The notes under the pieces were generated by a model. That model saw only the letters and a list, made by a program, of their open reading frames with translations. It searched no databases and was not told the DNA's origin. The position numbers and the translations under genes were made by a program. DNA of 64,000 nucleotides from Batkoa obscura (taxonomy: Eukaryota; Entomophthoromycota; Entomophthoromycetes; Entomophthorales; Batkoaceae), in assembly GCA_030770535.1 (NCBI GenBank), contig JASVEC010000001.1:496001-560000 (forward strand), given 5' to 3'. Shown one piece after another: positions 46,209-58,584 of this stretch. Positions within the stretch are counted from its first letter, which is position 1; every line of letters begins with the position of its first letter.

Positions 46209-47354
46209 TTAAATTGTCAAAAAATGAGTATATCTCCTTGAATCTGGATGTACATTCATTTCCTTTGATTTAAAATCGTTTAACTCCATTTTAATATTCA
46301 TTGTATTTGCTAGGTTTTGTTCCAAATAATTGACCATTCTACGATCATATTCTTCCATTGAATAAGTTTCAAAGATAACAACGAATTCATTAAATCGAAA
46401 CTCTTTCGCACATTTGCTTTTACCAAGTAAGTTTTTACAATGAGTGGAGATAGTAGATAGCGAAGTACCATTAGATTTAGTATGTTTTTTAAATTTGAGT
46501 TCTTTTTTATCATTATTCACTTTTAAACAACCTTTGATATTTTGTTTATCTACTTGAACTGGTACAATTTTTCCATTTTCATTCACAATATAACGATTAC
46601 CCCCTTTATCTATAGTTTCAGATTTTGATTTTTTTTGATTTTTTAAACTCCCCCCATTTGATTTACCTATACTTTTATTAAATTTATTGGCTTCATTTCT
46701 CACATTTACAGAATGAGTTGATATATCTGAAACATCGGAAAGATCTAAACTATGTTCTGGTGAAGAGGGTGGAGAATTCAAATTATATCCACTTTTATCA
46801 TTATTCAGTATTGGTTTACTCCTTCTTAAACTTGGTTTACTATCATTGGTATCAACTACTCTTAATGAATTATTACTAGTTTGTTCTCTTAATACTTGTT
46901 CAACTACTTCTTTAGGTATTTTGACACTTTCTTTACCATTAGATTTAATACCACCAGATGATTTCACTTCAAAGGTACCCATGGATGAAGACTCTTCGCT
47001 TAATATATTACTATTATCATGTTTACCCGATTTGGGTTCTTTAACTAAACTCTTTAAAAATTTCACTGCTTTACTAAAGGAACCACGACGAAAGGATTCA
47101 AATACTGTAGTTGCTTCTTTGGAATCTAATATACTTATATCATTTGTATCTACAGATGTTAAGTTTGTATCCATAGAGCTATATTTGGCTTCCAGTTCTT
47201 GATTGTAAGTGGTTTGTTTTTCAGATGCCTCAAAGATAGGTGTTATCCATGAAAAGCGTCTTCTTCGAGATTCCAGGTTTTTTGATGAACATGGACCAGT
47301 AGTCGTATACATCTCCCCAAAACTCTCCCCTCTGGTATCCAGTACTAGAGTCAT
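46209..47354 (-). CDS. Disordered protein of unknown function with conserved-looking C terminus
   Basis: 381 residues, one exon, no signal peptide or membrane segment. Most of it is Ser/Asn/Lys-rich. Two parts look ordered: RRRRFSWITPIFE near residue 30-42, and a C-terminal block with EFRFNEFVVIFETYSMEEYD, followed by RRMVNYLEQNLANT. The RF.E.V.IFET..EYDRR pattern resembles a short motif seen in uncharacterised fungal proteins, but I cannot name the family. The long uninterrupted frame and the ATG at 47354 support a real gene. Confidence 0.7.
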   Translation of the reverse strand: MTLVLDTRGESFGEMYTTTGPCSSKNLESRRRRFSWITPIFEASEKQTTYNQELEAKYSSMDTNLTSVDTNDISILDSKEATTVFESFRRGSFSKAVKFLKSLVKEPKSGKHDNSNILSEESSSMGTFEVKSSGGIKSNGKESVKIPKEVVEQVLREQTSNNSLRVVDTNDSKPSLRRSKPILNNDKSGYNLNSPPSSPEHSLDLSDVSDISTHSVNVRNEANKFNKSIGKSNGGSLKNQKKSKSETIDKGGNRYIVNENGKIVPVQVDKQNIKGCLKVNNDKKELKFKKHTKSNGTSLSTISTHCKNLLGKSKCAKEFRFNEFVVIFETYSMEEYDRRMVNYLEQNLANTMNIKMELNDFKSKEMNVHPDSRRYTHFLTI

Positions 47355-49353
47355 TGCTATATATTGTTGCTACTTAGTTTAATAAACAAATAAAGCTATT
47401 GTATTTGTTATTTTGCTTACTATACCTCTATAATATGAGTTTATTATAAGAGATAATAAATTAATATTAAATTAAAAGAGAAAGAAAGAATTTGATTAAA
47501 ATTTTAAAGTATTAAAAACAAAAGAATTAAAAAGAGTGTAAAAATGAAGTATTTATTATAAATAATAAATTATTATTAGAATAATTAATTTTTAATAAAC
47601 ATTTTTAGCTTCAAGATGAGTTTATGTAGGGTGGATATACTTAGTTTAATAAAAAAATTAGCTAAAGTTAAGCCTTGATATCAATTTTGACTTCTTTTAG
47701 TAAAACCTTTGGCTTTTAATCGGTTTGAAACCTTATTTTTAGACGCTTTTAACTAATTTTATTTTGAAATCACTAAGTTAGTTTTTTAAGTTAAACTCAC
47801 AGAGGTTTATTCTTCAAATTGAACTATTTAGGCTTAATCAATAATTTTTTCTTTTTTAGTTAAATAACAATAACAATTTAATATTAATAATAATTTTTTT
47901 ATCATTTATTAAATCATTTTATTTTAAATTTTATAAACAATAATTTATGTATTTAAACACATTTACTAGCTCAAGCTAAACGTTGTTTGATTCTAAAGTT
48001 TAAGCATCTTACAATGTTTATTCCTCTAAGAAATTTCAAACTAAAACTATGATAAACCTTTTTTATAAATCATTCAAATCAAGTAGTACCCACTATTTTT
48101 TATTAAAAGAATTATCTAAAAATGAGAGTTCGATTGCTTTTGTGTTTATATTAAAATTATCTAATAGTGGCTAAACTATAGTTTCTTACTTTTTGTAGAT
48201 CTTTAGTATGGAGTTAGTGTCAAAAAAAATCATTTTAAACTAAGATCTGTGATTTTTTTCTATTTTGCCTCATAAATCGTATTTTTATTTATTGGTAGGT
48301 TAACTTTACGCCTACATTCATGTTCAATTTAACTTAAAATTTGTTAGCTCAAACTTAGAACTCTCATTTTATTTTATTTTTAAGTTATTTTATTGATTAC
48401 AAAAAACTTGGCAAACTTTTTTTACTGAATAGAATTATAAGGGATTGGGTTTGAGTTATTAATACTAATAATTACTATGAAGACTTTTTAATTATATAAA
48501 TTTATCGACAACTTCAGTGGTAGTGACATTATGAGAATACTGTAATTTTTTTTAAAAATTGGTAAAAGTATATACAGTAATAAAAGCTTTACTCTAAATA
48601 AATTGATCTTTTTACACAGAATAAAGTGCTAATCAATAAAGTTTCAATATTAAATATTTAAAAGATAAAAACTAATATTGTAGTTAATAACGTACCCCAA
48701 ATAAAATATCAATCATTGATGTACTTACTAACTTAATAATCCTCATTTGAATTCGATTTATTTTGACTATTACAATCGTTAAAAAAAGCTTAATTGAAAA
48801 AGCAAATGGAATTGAGTATCTCGTACCAACCCCTTGATTGATTTAATCCCTCTCTTATCTCTCTCTTGTGTTATCGCACAATTGACTCCAACTCTCCCAA
48901 CTTTTGCTTGACCCCTTCTTACTTTTAATAGTGAAACATTTGGGGGTTTCTATCCTTTCAAAATTAAAAATAATAATAATAAGTGCAACATCTTTAATAA
49001 CTAATAAATCAAAAATAAACAAAGTATTAAATATTGCAACGAAAATTAAAACTATTATGGTTGAAACTATAATGATTTCTCTTATAAATTTCATATTTTG
49101 TTTATTTTTGATTTATTAGTTATTAAAGATATTGTATTTATTTTTCTTTTTTTTCTTAATATAGCCGTGACAGGTTGAAAATATTATATGTGTAATACAG
49201 ATAAAGTATTAATTTTATACTTTAATAGTTATTAGAAAAAAAACTATATTCATATACGAGTTTCCAATTACTACAACAAGTAACAAATAATAAATAATTA
49301 TAATAATTATAATAAAATAAAATATAAGTTCAAATGAATTTTTTATTAAATTT
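47355..49353. other. Intergenic
   Basis: 2 kb, AT-rich. A pyrimidine-rich patch lies at ~48845-48910. An unsupported minus-strand frame of 79 codons (48855-49094) begins with a hydrophobic stretch and could be a short membrane peptide, but it has low-complexity composition. Confidence 0.4.
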
Positions 49354-50235
49354 TTACTTCAATCTTTTACAAGGCTTTACTACAAATCTTTCATTAATTT
49401 CCCATCGTTGACTATCTTTCAATACCTCCATACTTTCATCTAATATTTCATCCTCCTCCTCTTCTACCAACGTCATACCTGAACTGAAAGTATCCTTTCT
49501 GCCTGGAACTGTAAAATCTTGTTCTCCTTCTTCTTCCATCATTGGTGGTGGAGGTATAATCATATTGTCAATAAATTGATTTAATAATAATTTAGGATGA
49601 GAATCAATACTTAAAGATTTATTATGTTGTTGATAATTGTTATTTATCTTGGGTAATTTTCCATAATCATTATTAAAATAATAATCATTTTCAAATGTAT
49701 CTGAAGTAATATCTCGTCTCTTTTTATCGTTAGATTCATAAATGTTATAAGATTGACTGCGGAGATGACAGGAAGATTTAGAGTGTATAGCAGGAAGAGT
49801 AGGAAGATTTGTTGATATCAAATTAGATTTCATATCTTCAATTGAAATTGTAGCTAATTTTTGTTGAATTAATTGATATTTTGGTCTTATTGGTGGTGAT
49901 GGTAATTCATTAAGTAATTTATCACAATCTATAATATAATTATCTAAACTTTTTGTTTTACGATGATTTGATTTTATTGTAGGATTAGATGAATTATTAC
50001 GCCACGGTAAATGATTTATACTTTTTGTTTGTATATGTTTTAAAGTGGAGGGATTAAGTGGTGGATAAGTATTAAATCGTAACTTTTGATCTTTTATTTC
50101 AATTGACTTTGATTTATGTAATATTTGTGATATTGGTAGTTCCTCAGATGGCATAATATTGATAATTGTTATAGAATCATCTTCTAATTGTTTATTTAAG
50201 TTAATATCGTCATTATTATTATTGTCATTATTTTG

Positions 50236-50270
<35 letters not shown>

Positions 50271-51472
50271 ATTGATTTAATAAAAAATGATAAGATTGAT
50301 AATAATAATTAATAAATTCTAAATTAGTAGTTGGAGTATCAATATCTCTTTCATAAATTGAATAACAATTATTATTATTTAATAAAGAATCTAATAATAC
50401 TTTTTCTTGTTTCAATTGATCTTGAGTTATATTATTTAATAAATTATTATAATGTAATAAATCAATTGTTAATTGTTGTTTTAATTTGATATTATTTTTT
50501 AATTTAATTAAAATATTTAATTTATATTCTATTTTATATTGATCAGTTAAAATACTACTTTCATTAGTAGGTAAATTAAATAATAGTATATAATAATTAA
50601 TATCCTGTTGATTGTTTTTATTAATAACTCTTATATTTTTATATGTTTTTTCCGATACTATGGATTGATGTATTAATTTGTTTTGTATAGTTAATTGTTT
50701 AATTAATAAAATATCAATAGTGTTTATATTTTGATTTCTTAAATTTCTTAATTCAAAATTAATAGTCATCATTTGTCCACTTAAATAATTAGTTTGTAAT
50801 TTAGTTGTTAAATATATAATATTGTTATTCTTTTGATTATTATTAAATGTAGTATAATGTTCTTTAATTATTGATAATATATTTGATTTCATATATATAA
50901 TAATTGGTAATTGACATTTAAATTTCATTAGTTTATTATTATATTTGACTTCTAATTTACTATAATAAAACATATTAGTTTAAATAATAATAATATAAAA
51001 TAATATTATGGCTTACCATTTTAAATAATAATTAATTTTTAAATATTTATCAAAATTCAAATCATTAAATGAAGGTATTAAATTTTTAGATAAAAAAAAA
51101 TTAAAATTTAGTTTATATTTTTCAATTTTACCAATATAATCGCCATCTTCATCCATCGTTAATAACTCATTAAATTCTTCAAATAAATCTAAATTATTTT
51201 TAATTATCACTTTTCTCTTATTTAATCCTTTAGTTTCTATATAATATAATATAATATAAAAATATTAGTATGAATATTCGATAATATAATATAAATTATT
51301 AATTATTAATTATTATTCTTAATTTACCTTCATAACCAACAAATTGAATTTTTAAATCAATTAATTTCCAATCATTATTTAATGAATTTAGTATTAATTG
51401 GCCATTAATATGTTGTAATTGACAATAACTTTCTTCTCTTAAAAATATACTTGGTATTATGGATAATTTCAT
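49354..51472 (-). CDS. Alpha-arrestin-like (ART family) protein
   Basis: 656 residues in three exons: 51328-51472, 51017-51236 and 49354-50959. The first exon, with HINGQLILNSLNNDWKLIDL then KIQFVGYEG, resembles an arrestin N-domain strand pair. YYLKCKLEVKYNN spans exons 2-3, as in arrestin inter-domain strands. YKIEYKLNILIKLKNNIKL with QQLTIDLLHYNN fits an arrestin C domain. A poly-Asn tract (AAT repeats near 50216-50270) and a disordered Ser/Pro tail follow, with a PPPP run. I see no PPxY motif. Arrestins of this class link membrane cargo to Rsp5-type ubiquitin ligases. The fold is inferred from pattern and is less certain than the gene. Confidence 0.72.
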
Positions 51473-51889
51473 TGAATATTATATATAAATTTAAACTATT
51501 ACTACTATTACTATTAGTTGAAGTATAAGGATGAAATGAAAATGAAGAGAATGGTGATGATATTGATAGTAAAATATCGATGAAAAAGAGTGGCAAAGTA
51601 TAAATGCAAATATGAGAATGAATCTTGTTTTTTTAAAATTAAAAGTTATAAACGACAGATAGTTGTATTGTTTTTTATATATTTTGAATTTTTTACTAAA
51701 TTTTTAATCTATTCGAGTTAAAATTGCTTGAATTTTTCTATTAACCAAATTTAGTTAATTTGTTAGAAAATTTTCATAATTTCACTATTTTCTATAAATA
51801 AAATTTATAATAATTACAATAATATTATATTATTAATTGACCTAAAAGTAAATTAACAAAAATTGAGTGTAGGCACAACTCCAGTATTA
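51473..51889. other. Intergenic, arrestin promoter
   Basis: AT-rich spacer between the arrestin gene and tRNA-His; both read to the left. A T-run on the minus strand about 30 bases past the tRNA 3' end may serve as its Pol III terminator. Confidence 0.45.
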
Positions 51890-51960
51890 TGTCATTGGGG
51901 GGAATCGAACCCCCGCTATCGCGGCCACAACGCGGCGTACTACCACTATACTACAATGAC
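51890..51960 (-). tRNA. tRNA-His(GTG), intronless
   Basis: 71 nt. Acceptor stem GTCATTG/CAATGAC, anticodon loop TTGTGGC giving GTG, T arm GGGGG-TTCGATT-CCCCC, discriminator A. The outer pair of the anticodon stem is C-A, the only mismatch noted. The extra 5' G of histidine tRNAs would be added after transcription. Confidence 0.96.
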
Positions 51961-52088
51961 TTGAAATCGGTTGTATTATTTACTTTTAAAAAATATATAA
52001 ATAACAATAGTTTTCTAATATTATAATAGAAGATAAAAAATACTTACAATTACATTGAAGATATTTCGTTCTTATCTTATTCTCTGAA

Positions 52089-53117
52089 ATGGCATCTTCA
52101 ATTGAATTAGCAATTAATTATGTTTGGAAAAGATATTTAAAATTTAAGAGTAAAGTAAGTAGTTTTTGTATTATATTGTAGATTTTTATTGAATTCGTAG
52201 CAGAATGGTTGCAAACTACCAATGTTAATAGGCATCTCCGGTTTACAAGGTTCAGGTAAAATAAAAACAAACCTCAACTTCTATTCAATTTAATGATAAT
52301 TTATTTTAGTTTATTAAATACTTAATACATAGGTAAATCTACCATCACAAAAAACCTATACACCTGTTTAAATGCGTCTCCTTACAATCTCAAAACCGCC
52401 ATCTTATCCTTAGATGATTTCTATCTCACATATAACGATCAACTTCAATTATCGAAATCCCTTTCCATTTCCAAATTATTCGAATTTAGAGGTAACCCAG
52501 GCACCCATGATTTAGATCTATTATATGATACATTAGAAAAATTATCAATGAAGGAAGAGAACACAGTAAAAGTACCTTTGTATAATAAATATTTGCATCA
52601 AGGTAAAGGGGATCGAGTAGGGAAAGAGGAGTGGATGGAATTTAAAACACCATTGGATTTGATATTAATTGAAGGGTGGATGTTAGGGTTTAAAGGGAAG
52701 GAAATGGGAGAGATTGAAGATATAATAAGAAACCAAAAGGGAGATGAAGGGTTATTAAATCAATTAAAAACAGGATATAATTCAGCTGAATATCGAAAGT
52801 ATCGATTGGAAGAATTAATTCAATTAAATACTAATTTAAATGGATATCAAAAATTATTTCATCAAATAAATGATTTTATTGTATTAAAAGGAAAAAAATT
52901 AGAATTTGTTTTTAATTGGAGAGAACAACAGGAGAGAAATGGAGAGAAAAAGAAAGAGGATGGCTTGAATAAGGAGCAAGTTAGACAGTTTGTAAAGAGA
53001 TTTCTACCAGCATATGAATTATATTTAAATGACTTTTATAATAAAGTTAAGCCCGCATTGGTGCTGGAATTGGATGAGAATAGGAATGTGAGTTTGGATG
53101 AAGAAAGGGAGGAGTAG
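52089..53117 (+). CDS. D-glycerate 3-kinase-like P-loop kinase (GLYK/Tda10)
   Basis: 301 residues in three exons: 52089-52154, 52201-52255 and 52333-53117. P loop GISGLQGSGKST is split by the second intron after the first base of the GSG glycine codon. AILSLDDFYLTYNDQLQLS and FEFRGNPGTHDLDLL follow, as in plant GLYK and yeast Tda10, then LILIEGWMLGF (Walker B region) and the C-terminal FVFNWREQQER. In plants the enzyme closes photorespiration; the fungal substrate is unproven. The first acceptor (TCGTAG, giving QNGCKLPMLIGISG) is needed to avoid an in-frame stop. The C terminus is acidic. Confidence 0.9.
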
Positions 53118-54018
53118 TTTGTGAATGAAATAAGTTATTGGAAATTAAAAAAAGGTTCTTAATTATTAGAGTTTGTTATTATTTTTAATATTTTTTAATG
53201 AGGTTTAGTTGTATTTGATTGTTTTATTGATTGAAAATTAACTTTATAGGTTTAAAATATGGCTTTTAGATAAGACAAATAAAATTAATATCAATAAGTA
53301 AGCTTTATTGTTGAACTATTTGCTGTTTAATTAATAGTGACTATTTTATAAACAAAGATTATATTTTGTTAGACTTTCAATAAATTAATGGGATAAAAAA
53401 TAGTATGATGCTTGTAAAGTAGCATTAAAAATCGATCCATACTATTAATTTATTAGTTGTGTTATTGTATGAAACTTACTTTAATTGATAAAAACAATTC
53501 ACAATAATTAAATAAATTGTTTGTATTATTATGTTAATCTATCTATATTATTAAAAAGATAGTATCGTAAACATGTTCTCATAATTTAATTTTTCTATAT
53601 CAAATTAAGTATATCCAAAAGTTAGTGACGTTTAAAGGATTAAAATACAGTGATAATCAAGAATATTAATAAAAGTTTCAATCAAAAAAGTAACCAACAA
53701 GCTTAGATAGTTTGGAAAACTAGTTTAAATTCAAATATAAAGGGGACAATAATTAGTTAAATTATTATATAACATTTAAAAATAGATTAAATTTGATTTT
53801 ATGACTTATAAATAAGCATGGGAGATAAATTTTATTAAACTTTTTAATAAAAACTCGAATATTTATAGTCATATTGTTACATTTAAAGTTACTCCATGAA
53901 TTTTTTTTGTTGATAATGATAATGATAATAGTGCCTCTAATGATATGTGACAAAACAATACATATACTTAAACAAACACTATTTAATTAAAAAAAATTAA
54001 GTAATAAACTTTTTAATA

Positions 54019-54409
54019 AATGATAGAAGAGGATTTAAATTCCAATAACAATATTAATGAAATTCAAGTAGTTGCACTAGATAAAATAAAAATGATCAAT
54101 TTGAATACAAAATCAACTAACTGTTTTAGAAATGGATTCTGATAAAACAAAATCAGAGCTTAATAATAAACATAGTCATTTATCCGATACTAATAATACT
54201 ATTTGTATTTCTTTTTTACAATCCCTATACTCTTACTGATAATGATGACTGCTGTGCTAATTATTGTGTTGATGATGGCTGATGTAGGGATGGTAGATAT
54301 AATGCTGGAGGCGGTTATTATGAGGATGGTTGTACAGGAGGTGACTGAGTCTGCTTTAGCTCAGGTACTTAATTTAATAAATGTATTTATATTTGATTGT
54401 TTTAAATAA
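54019..54409 (+). pseudogene. Possible relic of a small membrane-anchored Cys-rich protein
   Basis: Composition here departs from the surrounding AT-rich DNA. A polar N-terminal part is followed by a hydrophobic stretch and then by Cys/Gly/Asp-rich codons (for example DDCCANYCVDDG). The reading frame is interrupted by about two breaks. No family is recognised. A frame in another register gives a hydrophobic peptide of 68 residues that I consider a shadow. Confidence 0.3.
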
Positions 54410-55229
54410 ATATTATTTACATGAATATAGTGTAAAGTTTACTCTATTCTATCCATACCCTTTGATCTAAGTAGAAGGTTGCTTTTCATTATATACAATA
54501 AAATCGAATAGTAATACTTGTTTAAGGGAATCAGGAAATAAGACTTAAGAAAATATTTTCTATTAACTTAATTTCAATTAGCAAAAGTGAACAAAAATTA
54601 ACAAGTTTGATATCACTACATCAGATATAAAATGTCTATATACTTAAGGATCCAATCTAAAACAATTTGGACAAAATGCGCTGAATGCTAGATTAACAAC
54701 AACTTTTCAAATCGTCATATATGGGAAATAAAAATCAGGTTTAATATAACATAAAGTCATTTAAATGAGCAATAGTTCTAATTTAGAGATCATTAACTTT
54801 TAATCATTAATTGAAATTAAATTTAATAGAAAGCGTTTTTAAAATTTTGAACTCCAAAAGGAGTAGTGTATTTACAAATTAGATCCAAATAGTTATTTTT
54901 TGTTTGCTTTTTAATATTCGAAACTAATGTTATTTGAGCGTTAATTATAAGGTAAAATAGTTGAAAGGTTAAACCTAATAAATACTTTATAATTTTTTAA
55001 AAGTCTTTAGATTTTTTAATAAAGAAAACCGATTTGATATTGAAATTTGGTCTCATACCTTGGTTGTGTAATTAATTTGGGTTTTGGTTAATTCGAATTA
55101 AAATTAAATGTCTAAATCTTCGATTAAAGTAATTAAATGCAAGGTTGGAAGAAAAATAAAAGTTATCAACCATTCACTGTTGCGTAAAATCCCATTAACC
55201 AGGTGGTTGAAATTTTCTATTATTCATTA

Positions 55230-55412
55230 TTTGAAATTACAGCTGTTCCAACTTTTTTGTGATTTTTTTAGCGATAATTTTTATAAGTAAACTATAAATA
55301 TAGCCAATTTTTTAAAGGCTGTTCCTTATTTTTAGCTAAAGTTTAATACTTTTTTTTTCTTAAATCACCAGTTAATTAGGTTGTAAAAGAGTTACAATAG
55401 CTGCAATTTTCA
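55230..55412. mobile_element. MITE family B, copy 3
   Basis: The left arm has ATTACAGCTGTTCCAACTTT. The right arm AATTAGGTTGTAAAAGAGTT with ACAATAGCTGCAATT matches the right arm of the 13075 copy. Ends are approximate. The family A element at 55415 begins within three bases of its right end. Confidence 0.5.
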
Positions 55413-55414
55413 AC

Positions 55415-55519
55415 ATAAAGAGATGTATTTTTGTTTAAGAATTTTACTAATAACCTTTCCGCACAAATAACGCTTAAAAGATGGAAGAAATGATGAAGCC
55501 AAAAAAAGCATCCCTATAT
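55415..55519 (-). mobile_element. MITE family A, copy
   Basis: 105 bp, from ATAAAGAGATGT (eroded) to GCATCCCTATAT. The interior GTTTAAGAATTTTACTAATA and AATAACGCTTAAAAGATGG match the reverse orientation. Confidence 0.8.
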
Positions 55520-56094
55520 TAAGCTTCTTAAGATAGTACAGTTACTTGTAATACATCAACCTCAAAGCTGGTGTTTAATAATTAAACAATTATGATAAAA
55601 TTATAGTCAAAATCGATAGCCTCAGTGATTTTAGTTTACAATTAAAAGCTGGTTAAAATTAACCTTATTATCACGGAATTATTTGGTATTATGTAACTTA
55701 GTGAATTATTTTACTGATAATTTCAATAATAGAATGAAGACTTTTAATATTTAAAATATTACGTTCATTTAATTTACAAATATTAGTATAATATCAGAGT
55801 GTTTCCAATTTTATAATTATTTTTATTAAAAGTGCTACAATTGATTTAAGAGAAATTGTATAAATATAATTAGATCTGTTTTAATATAATGATTATATCA
55901 CTGCTATTATAATCTTACTTTAGAATTTAAGTAAAATATACAGATTGATCACTCTATACAGTGTTATTCATTAGTATATATTGATTGATTTAATATAATT
56001 CAAAAAACACACAAAAAGTATTATTTATAGTAAACATACTATTTTCAATCTAACTTTATCAGTTTTTTTTTAACTTCCCCAGAGGTTAGCAAAG

Positions 56095-56220
56095 GTAGAG
56101 TATAAGCAAGTTTAAAGATGCCATCACCCACGCTGTCTTTACCTACAGAGTACCTATTAGATTAAGATCTCAAGGTATTTCAGACAACACATTGGTAAGC
56201 AAGTGATGGACTTGATGAGT
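56095..56220 (+). other. Possible exon relic
   Basis: This patch is clearly less AT-rich than its surroundings. One plus-strand frame stays open for about 30 codons (FKDAITHAVFTYRVPIRL) and then stops. I recognise no family, and no splice arrangement gave a convincing gene. Confidence 0.2.
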
Positions 56221-56992
56221 TCTAAAATACATTTAATGCCCCTAATTAAAGGTCAGCTGTTAACAAGGTTTTGTTGTAATAAATAAAGTATTTTTATTTA
56301 AGTAAGGAAGATGTTTAGATATGATGAACGCTTTAATCTATCTATACTAGTTTATCCTTATCATATTATTTTGAACTGTAATTTTTTTCAGTTTGATTTT
56401 TAAAACTAACCTTTTAGGTATCAAATTATTTTAAAAAAAAAGGGTTGATTAGGCTCAATTTTTTGGCTAATCGAGCCAAATTATGAGTACCACCCGTCTA
56501 TGATTCTTGAAGGTGTAAATATCATTTGACAACATAAATATTAGAAAAATGTATTTCCAGAAAAATTAAACCAAATTGTTTTAAAATTCTAATTTTAGAT
56601 TTATTTTAGCAAGGCTAGGGTTTTAATTTGAAGTTATTTTTATTGAAGCTTATTTTTTAATTTGATATTTAATTTTATTACAAATTAATTTTTTGAAGTG
56701 AATTTTTAATTCTTAAACTAGCATTCAGTTTTATTAATTTTAATGTTGAAAATAAAAGCAGCATTTGTTAAAAATCAAAATTATAAATCAACTTGAATTA
56801 TTATAAATTTAAAATATACATCTCATTAACAAAAGCAAAACTTACATAATGATAATAACTTGCAAAAATCATTTTTTATAATACAATTTACAAAGTTTGA
56901 TAATTCAACTTTTGAAACAAAGAATAGCTAAAGGTGTATATAAAACACATATACATACATAATAAATAAAATAAATCTTGACCTCCAACCCT

Positions 56993-57778
56993 TCAACTTG
57001 GAGTAGACATATAGGAGGGAATAGCCTCCAGAGGATGCGGAGTACTTAAAAGGTCATTAATACCTAAAGTGACGTTTGAATAGATACTTGATGCATCTTT
57101 GGAATTTTTACGGAAAAAGTTTTTGATAGAACGTACCCTATCTCCATTGGTTTTATTACTAAATAAAACATCTGGTAAACTTCTTCTTCTCGTCCTAACT
57201 TTAGGCCCTTCTTCTACCTTTGGTGCTAATGGCTCCACTTCTTCATTATCTCCAAGTGTAAACGTCGACTGATAATTTTTCATTGGTATTGACATTACAA
57301 CAGTATTATTAGTAGATGCAATACTAATATATTGATGTAACAGCATTGCTACTGCAAAGTTACCTTTAGCTAAAGCAATAGATAAAGGCGTAGACCCATA
57401 CTTATCTACCGAATTGGGATTTGCGCCCTTACTGATCAAAAGCTCAACCAACTCTACACTACTATTGGCAGCCGCAAAGTGCAAAGGGGTCAAACCTACT
57501 TCTTCATGACTTTTGGGAGCTAATAAGCTTCCTGAATACCTTCTCGATCTCCTTCTTGCATTGACATCACTTCCCCTTTCAATTAAATATTCCACTACTT
57601 GCAAATTACCCCCACTACAAGCGGCATGGATTGGAAATAATCCATTAACAACGGAATCAATTGGTTGACCATTATCCAAGGCATATTTGACCCAGCCTAT
57701 GTTACCTGAGATAGCACCAAGATGTAAACCTAAGTTAACTGTTGAGCGCGGTTTAAACGTTTTTAATATTAAAGTCAT
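56993..57778 (-). CDS. Ankyrin-repeat protein
   Basis: 261 residues from the ATG at 57778 (MTLILKTFKPRS); the frame upstream has no ATG, and a U-rich leader precedes this one. About four ankyrin repeats cover residues ~15-150: LHLGAISGNIGWVKYALDNG, IHAACSGGNLQVVEYLIERG, TPLHFAAANSSVELVELLI and TPLSIALAKGNFAVAMLLH. A basic insert (RRRSRRYSG) interrupts repeat 2. The C-terminal ~110 residues are disordered, with RTRRRSLPD, a plausible kinase or 14-3-3 site. A protein-protein interaction role only can be stated. No introns. Confidence 0.88.
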   Translation of the reverse strand: MTLILKTFKPRSTVNLGLHLGAISGNIGWVKYALDNGQPIDSVVNGLFPIHAACSGGNLQVVEYLIERGSDVNARRRSRRYSGSLLAPKSHEEVGLTPLHFAAANSSVELVELLISKGANPNSVDKYGSTPLSIALAKGNFAVAMLLHQYISIASTNNTVVMSIPMKNYQSTFTLGDNEEVEPLAPKVEEGPKVRTRRRSLPDVLFSNKTNGDRVRSIKNFFRKNSKDASSIYSNVTLGINDLLSTPHPLEAIPSYMSTPS

Positions 57779-58486
57779 TTTAAAACAAGAAAAAAAAATG
57801 AAATGAAAATAAGCTCGAGATGGAAAATTCAAACAATTTTATAAGAAGGGTAGGGCTTATGAGATTTGCCTTAATTTAGTAACTCGATGAGCAATCTTTT
57901 TTAGTGACTAGCTTTTTTGTTGACTTGACACTAAGCTTAAGTTAGAGTAACGAATCAAATTGAAATTATGGGTTTGTTTAGATCATTAGTGGTTACGTCA
58001 CAATTCACGATAACTAAGGGGTTGGTTTAAATGTTAAGTGTCCGATTGTTTGGATTGGATGAGAAATTATTAAAACATCATTAGAAAAGTCAATGAAGTT
58101 AATATTTAATTTAGAAGCTTAACAATTTAAAATAAATAATGAAATATTAATGTTGAAACATAAGTGGGTTGATTTATATTACTTTGTATAAGCAATAAAT
58201 TATAAGATATTAGATAATAATAATAATGATAACAAAGAATAGTTATTAATATCTGGCAATGTTCATAATTAGAATACAAAGTAATAAACATTAATTAAAG
58301 CAATATTAAAAATACAAAGATTATTGATTATATTCTTATTTCACGGGTTTATTTTATACGGATAAATCTAAGAAAATTTGGCTATAATAAAATAAAAATT
58401 TACAACTTGATCTAGGTTTAACTCTACAAAATCCATTTAAAAATAAAATTTTCTTTTATTACTTTGTCCATTTATTATGTAGCGTA

Positions 58487-58536
58487 AAGTTTGAAAAAAG
58501 TCATCAGTGAAATGCTGAATCAAAAAACACTCACAT
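58487..58536 (-). mobile_element. Possible MITE family A right-end fragment
   Basis: TTTGAAAAAAGTCATCAGTG followed by CTGAATCAAAAAACACTCACATA resembles the last half of reverse copies such as 1965-2068. The other half is not recognisable. Confidence 0.3.
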
Positions 58537-58584
58537 AGTTGATCTAAAATTAAAAATATAATCAATCTTCATAGAGTTAATGCT

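Larger units (their letters stand above)
53118..56992. other. Gene-poor region with repeats and relics
   Basis: 3.9 kb without a convincing gene. It contains a coding relic (54019-54409), one family B and one family A element side by side, and a less AT-rich relic near 56095. The rest is AT-rich with no recognisable content. Confidence 0.5.

Noticed and set aside
48855-49094. 79-codon hydrophobic minus-strand frame
   Set aside because: Ile/Val-rich low complexity typical of AT-rich noncoding DNA, with no further support.
54241-54372. Selenoprotein reading of the Cys-rich relic
   Set aside because: No SECIS-like hairpin was recognised, no known selenoprotein family matches, and frame decay explains the data more simply.
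54203-54409. 68-codon hydrophobic frame as a membrane protein
   Set aside because: It is composed of repetitive GATGATG-type codons in a shifted register of the relic, with no supporting context.
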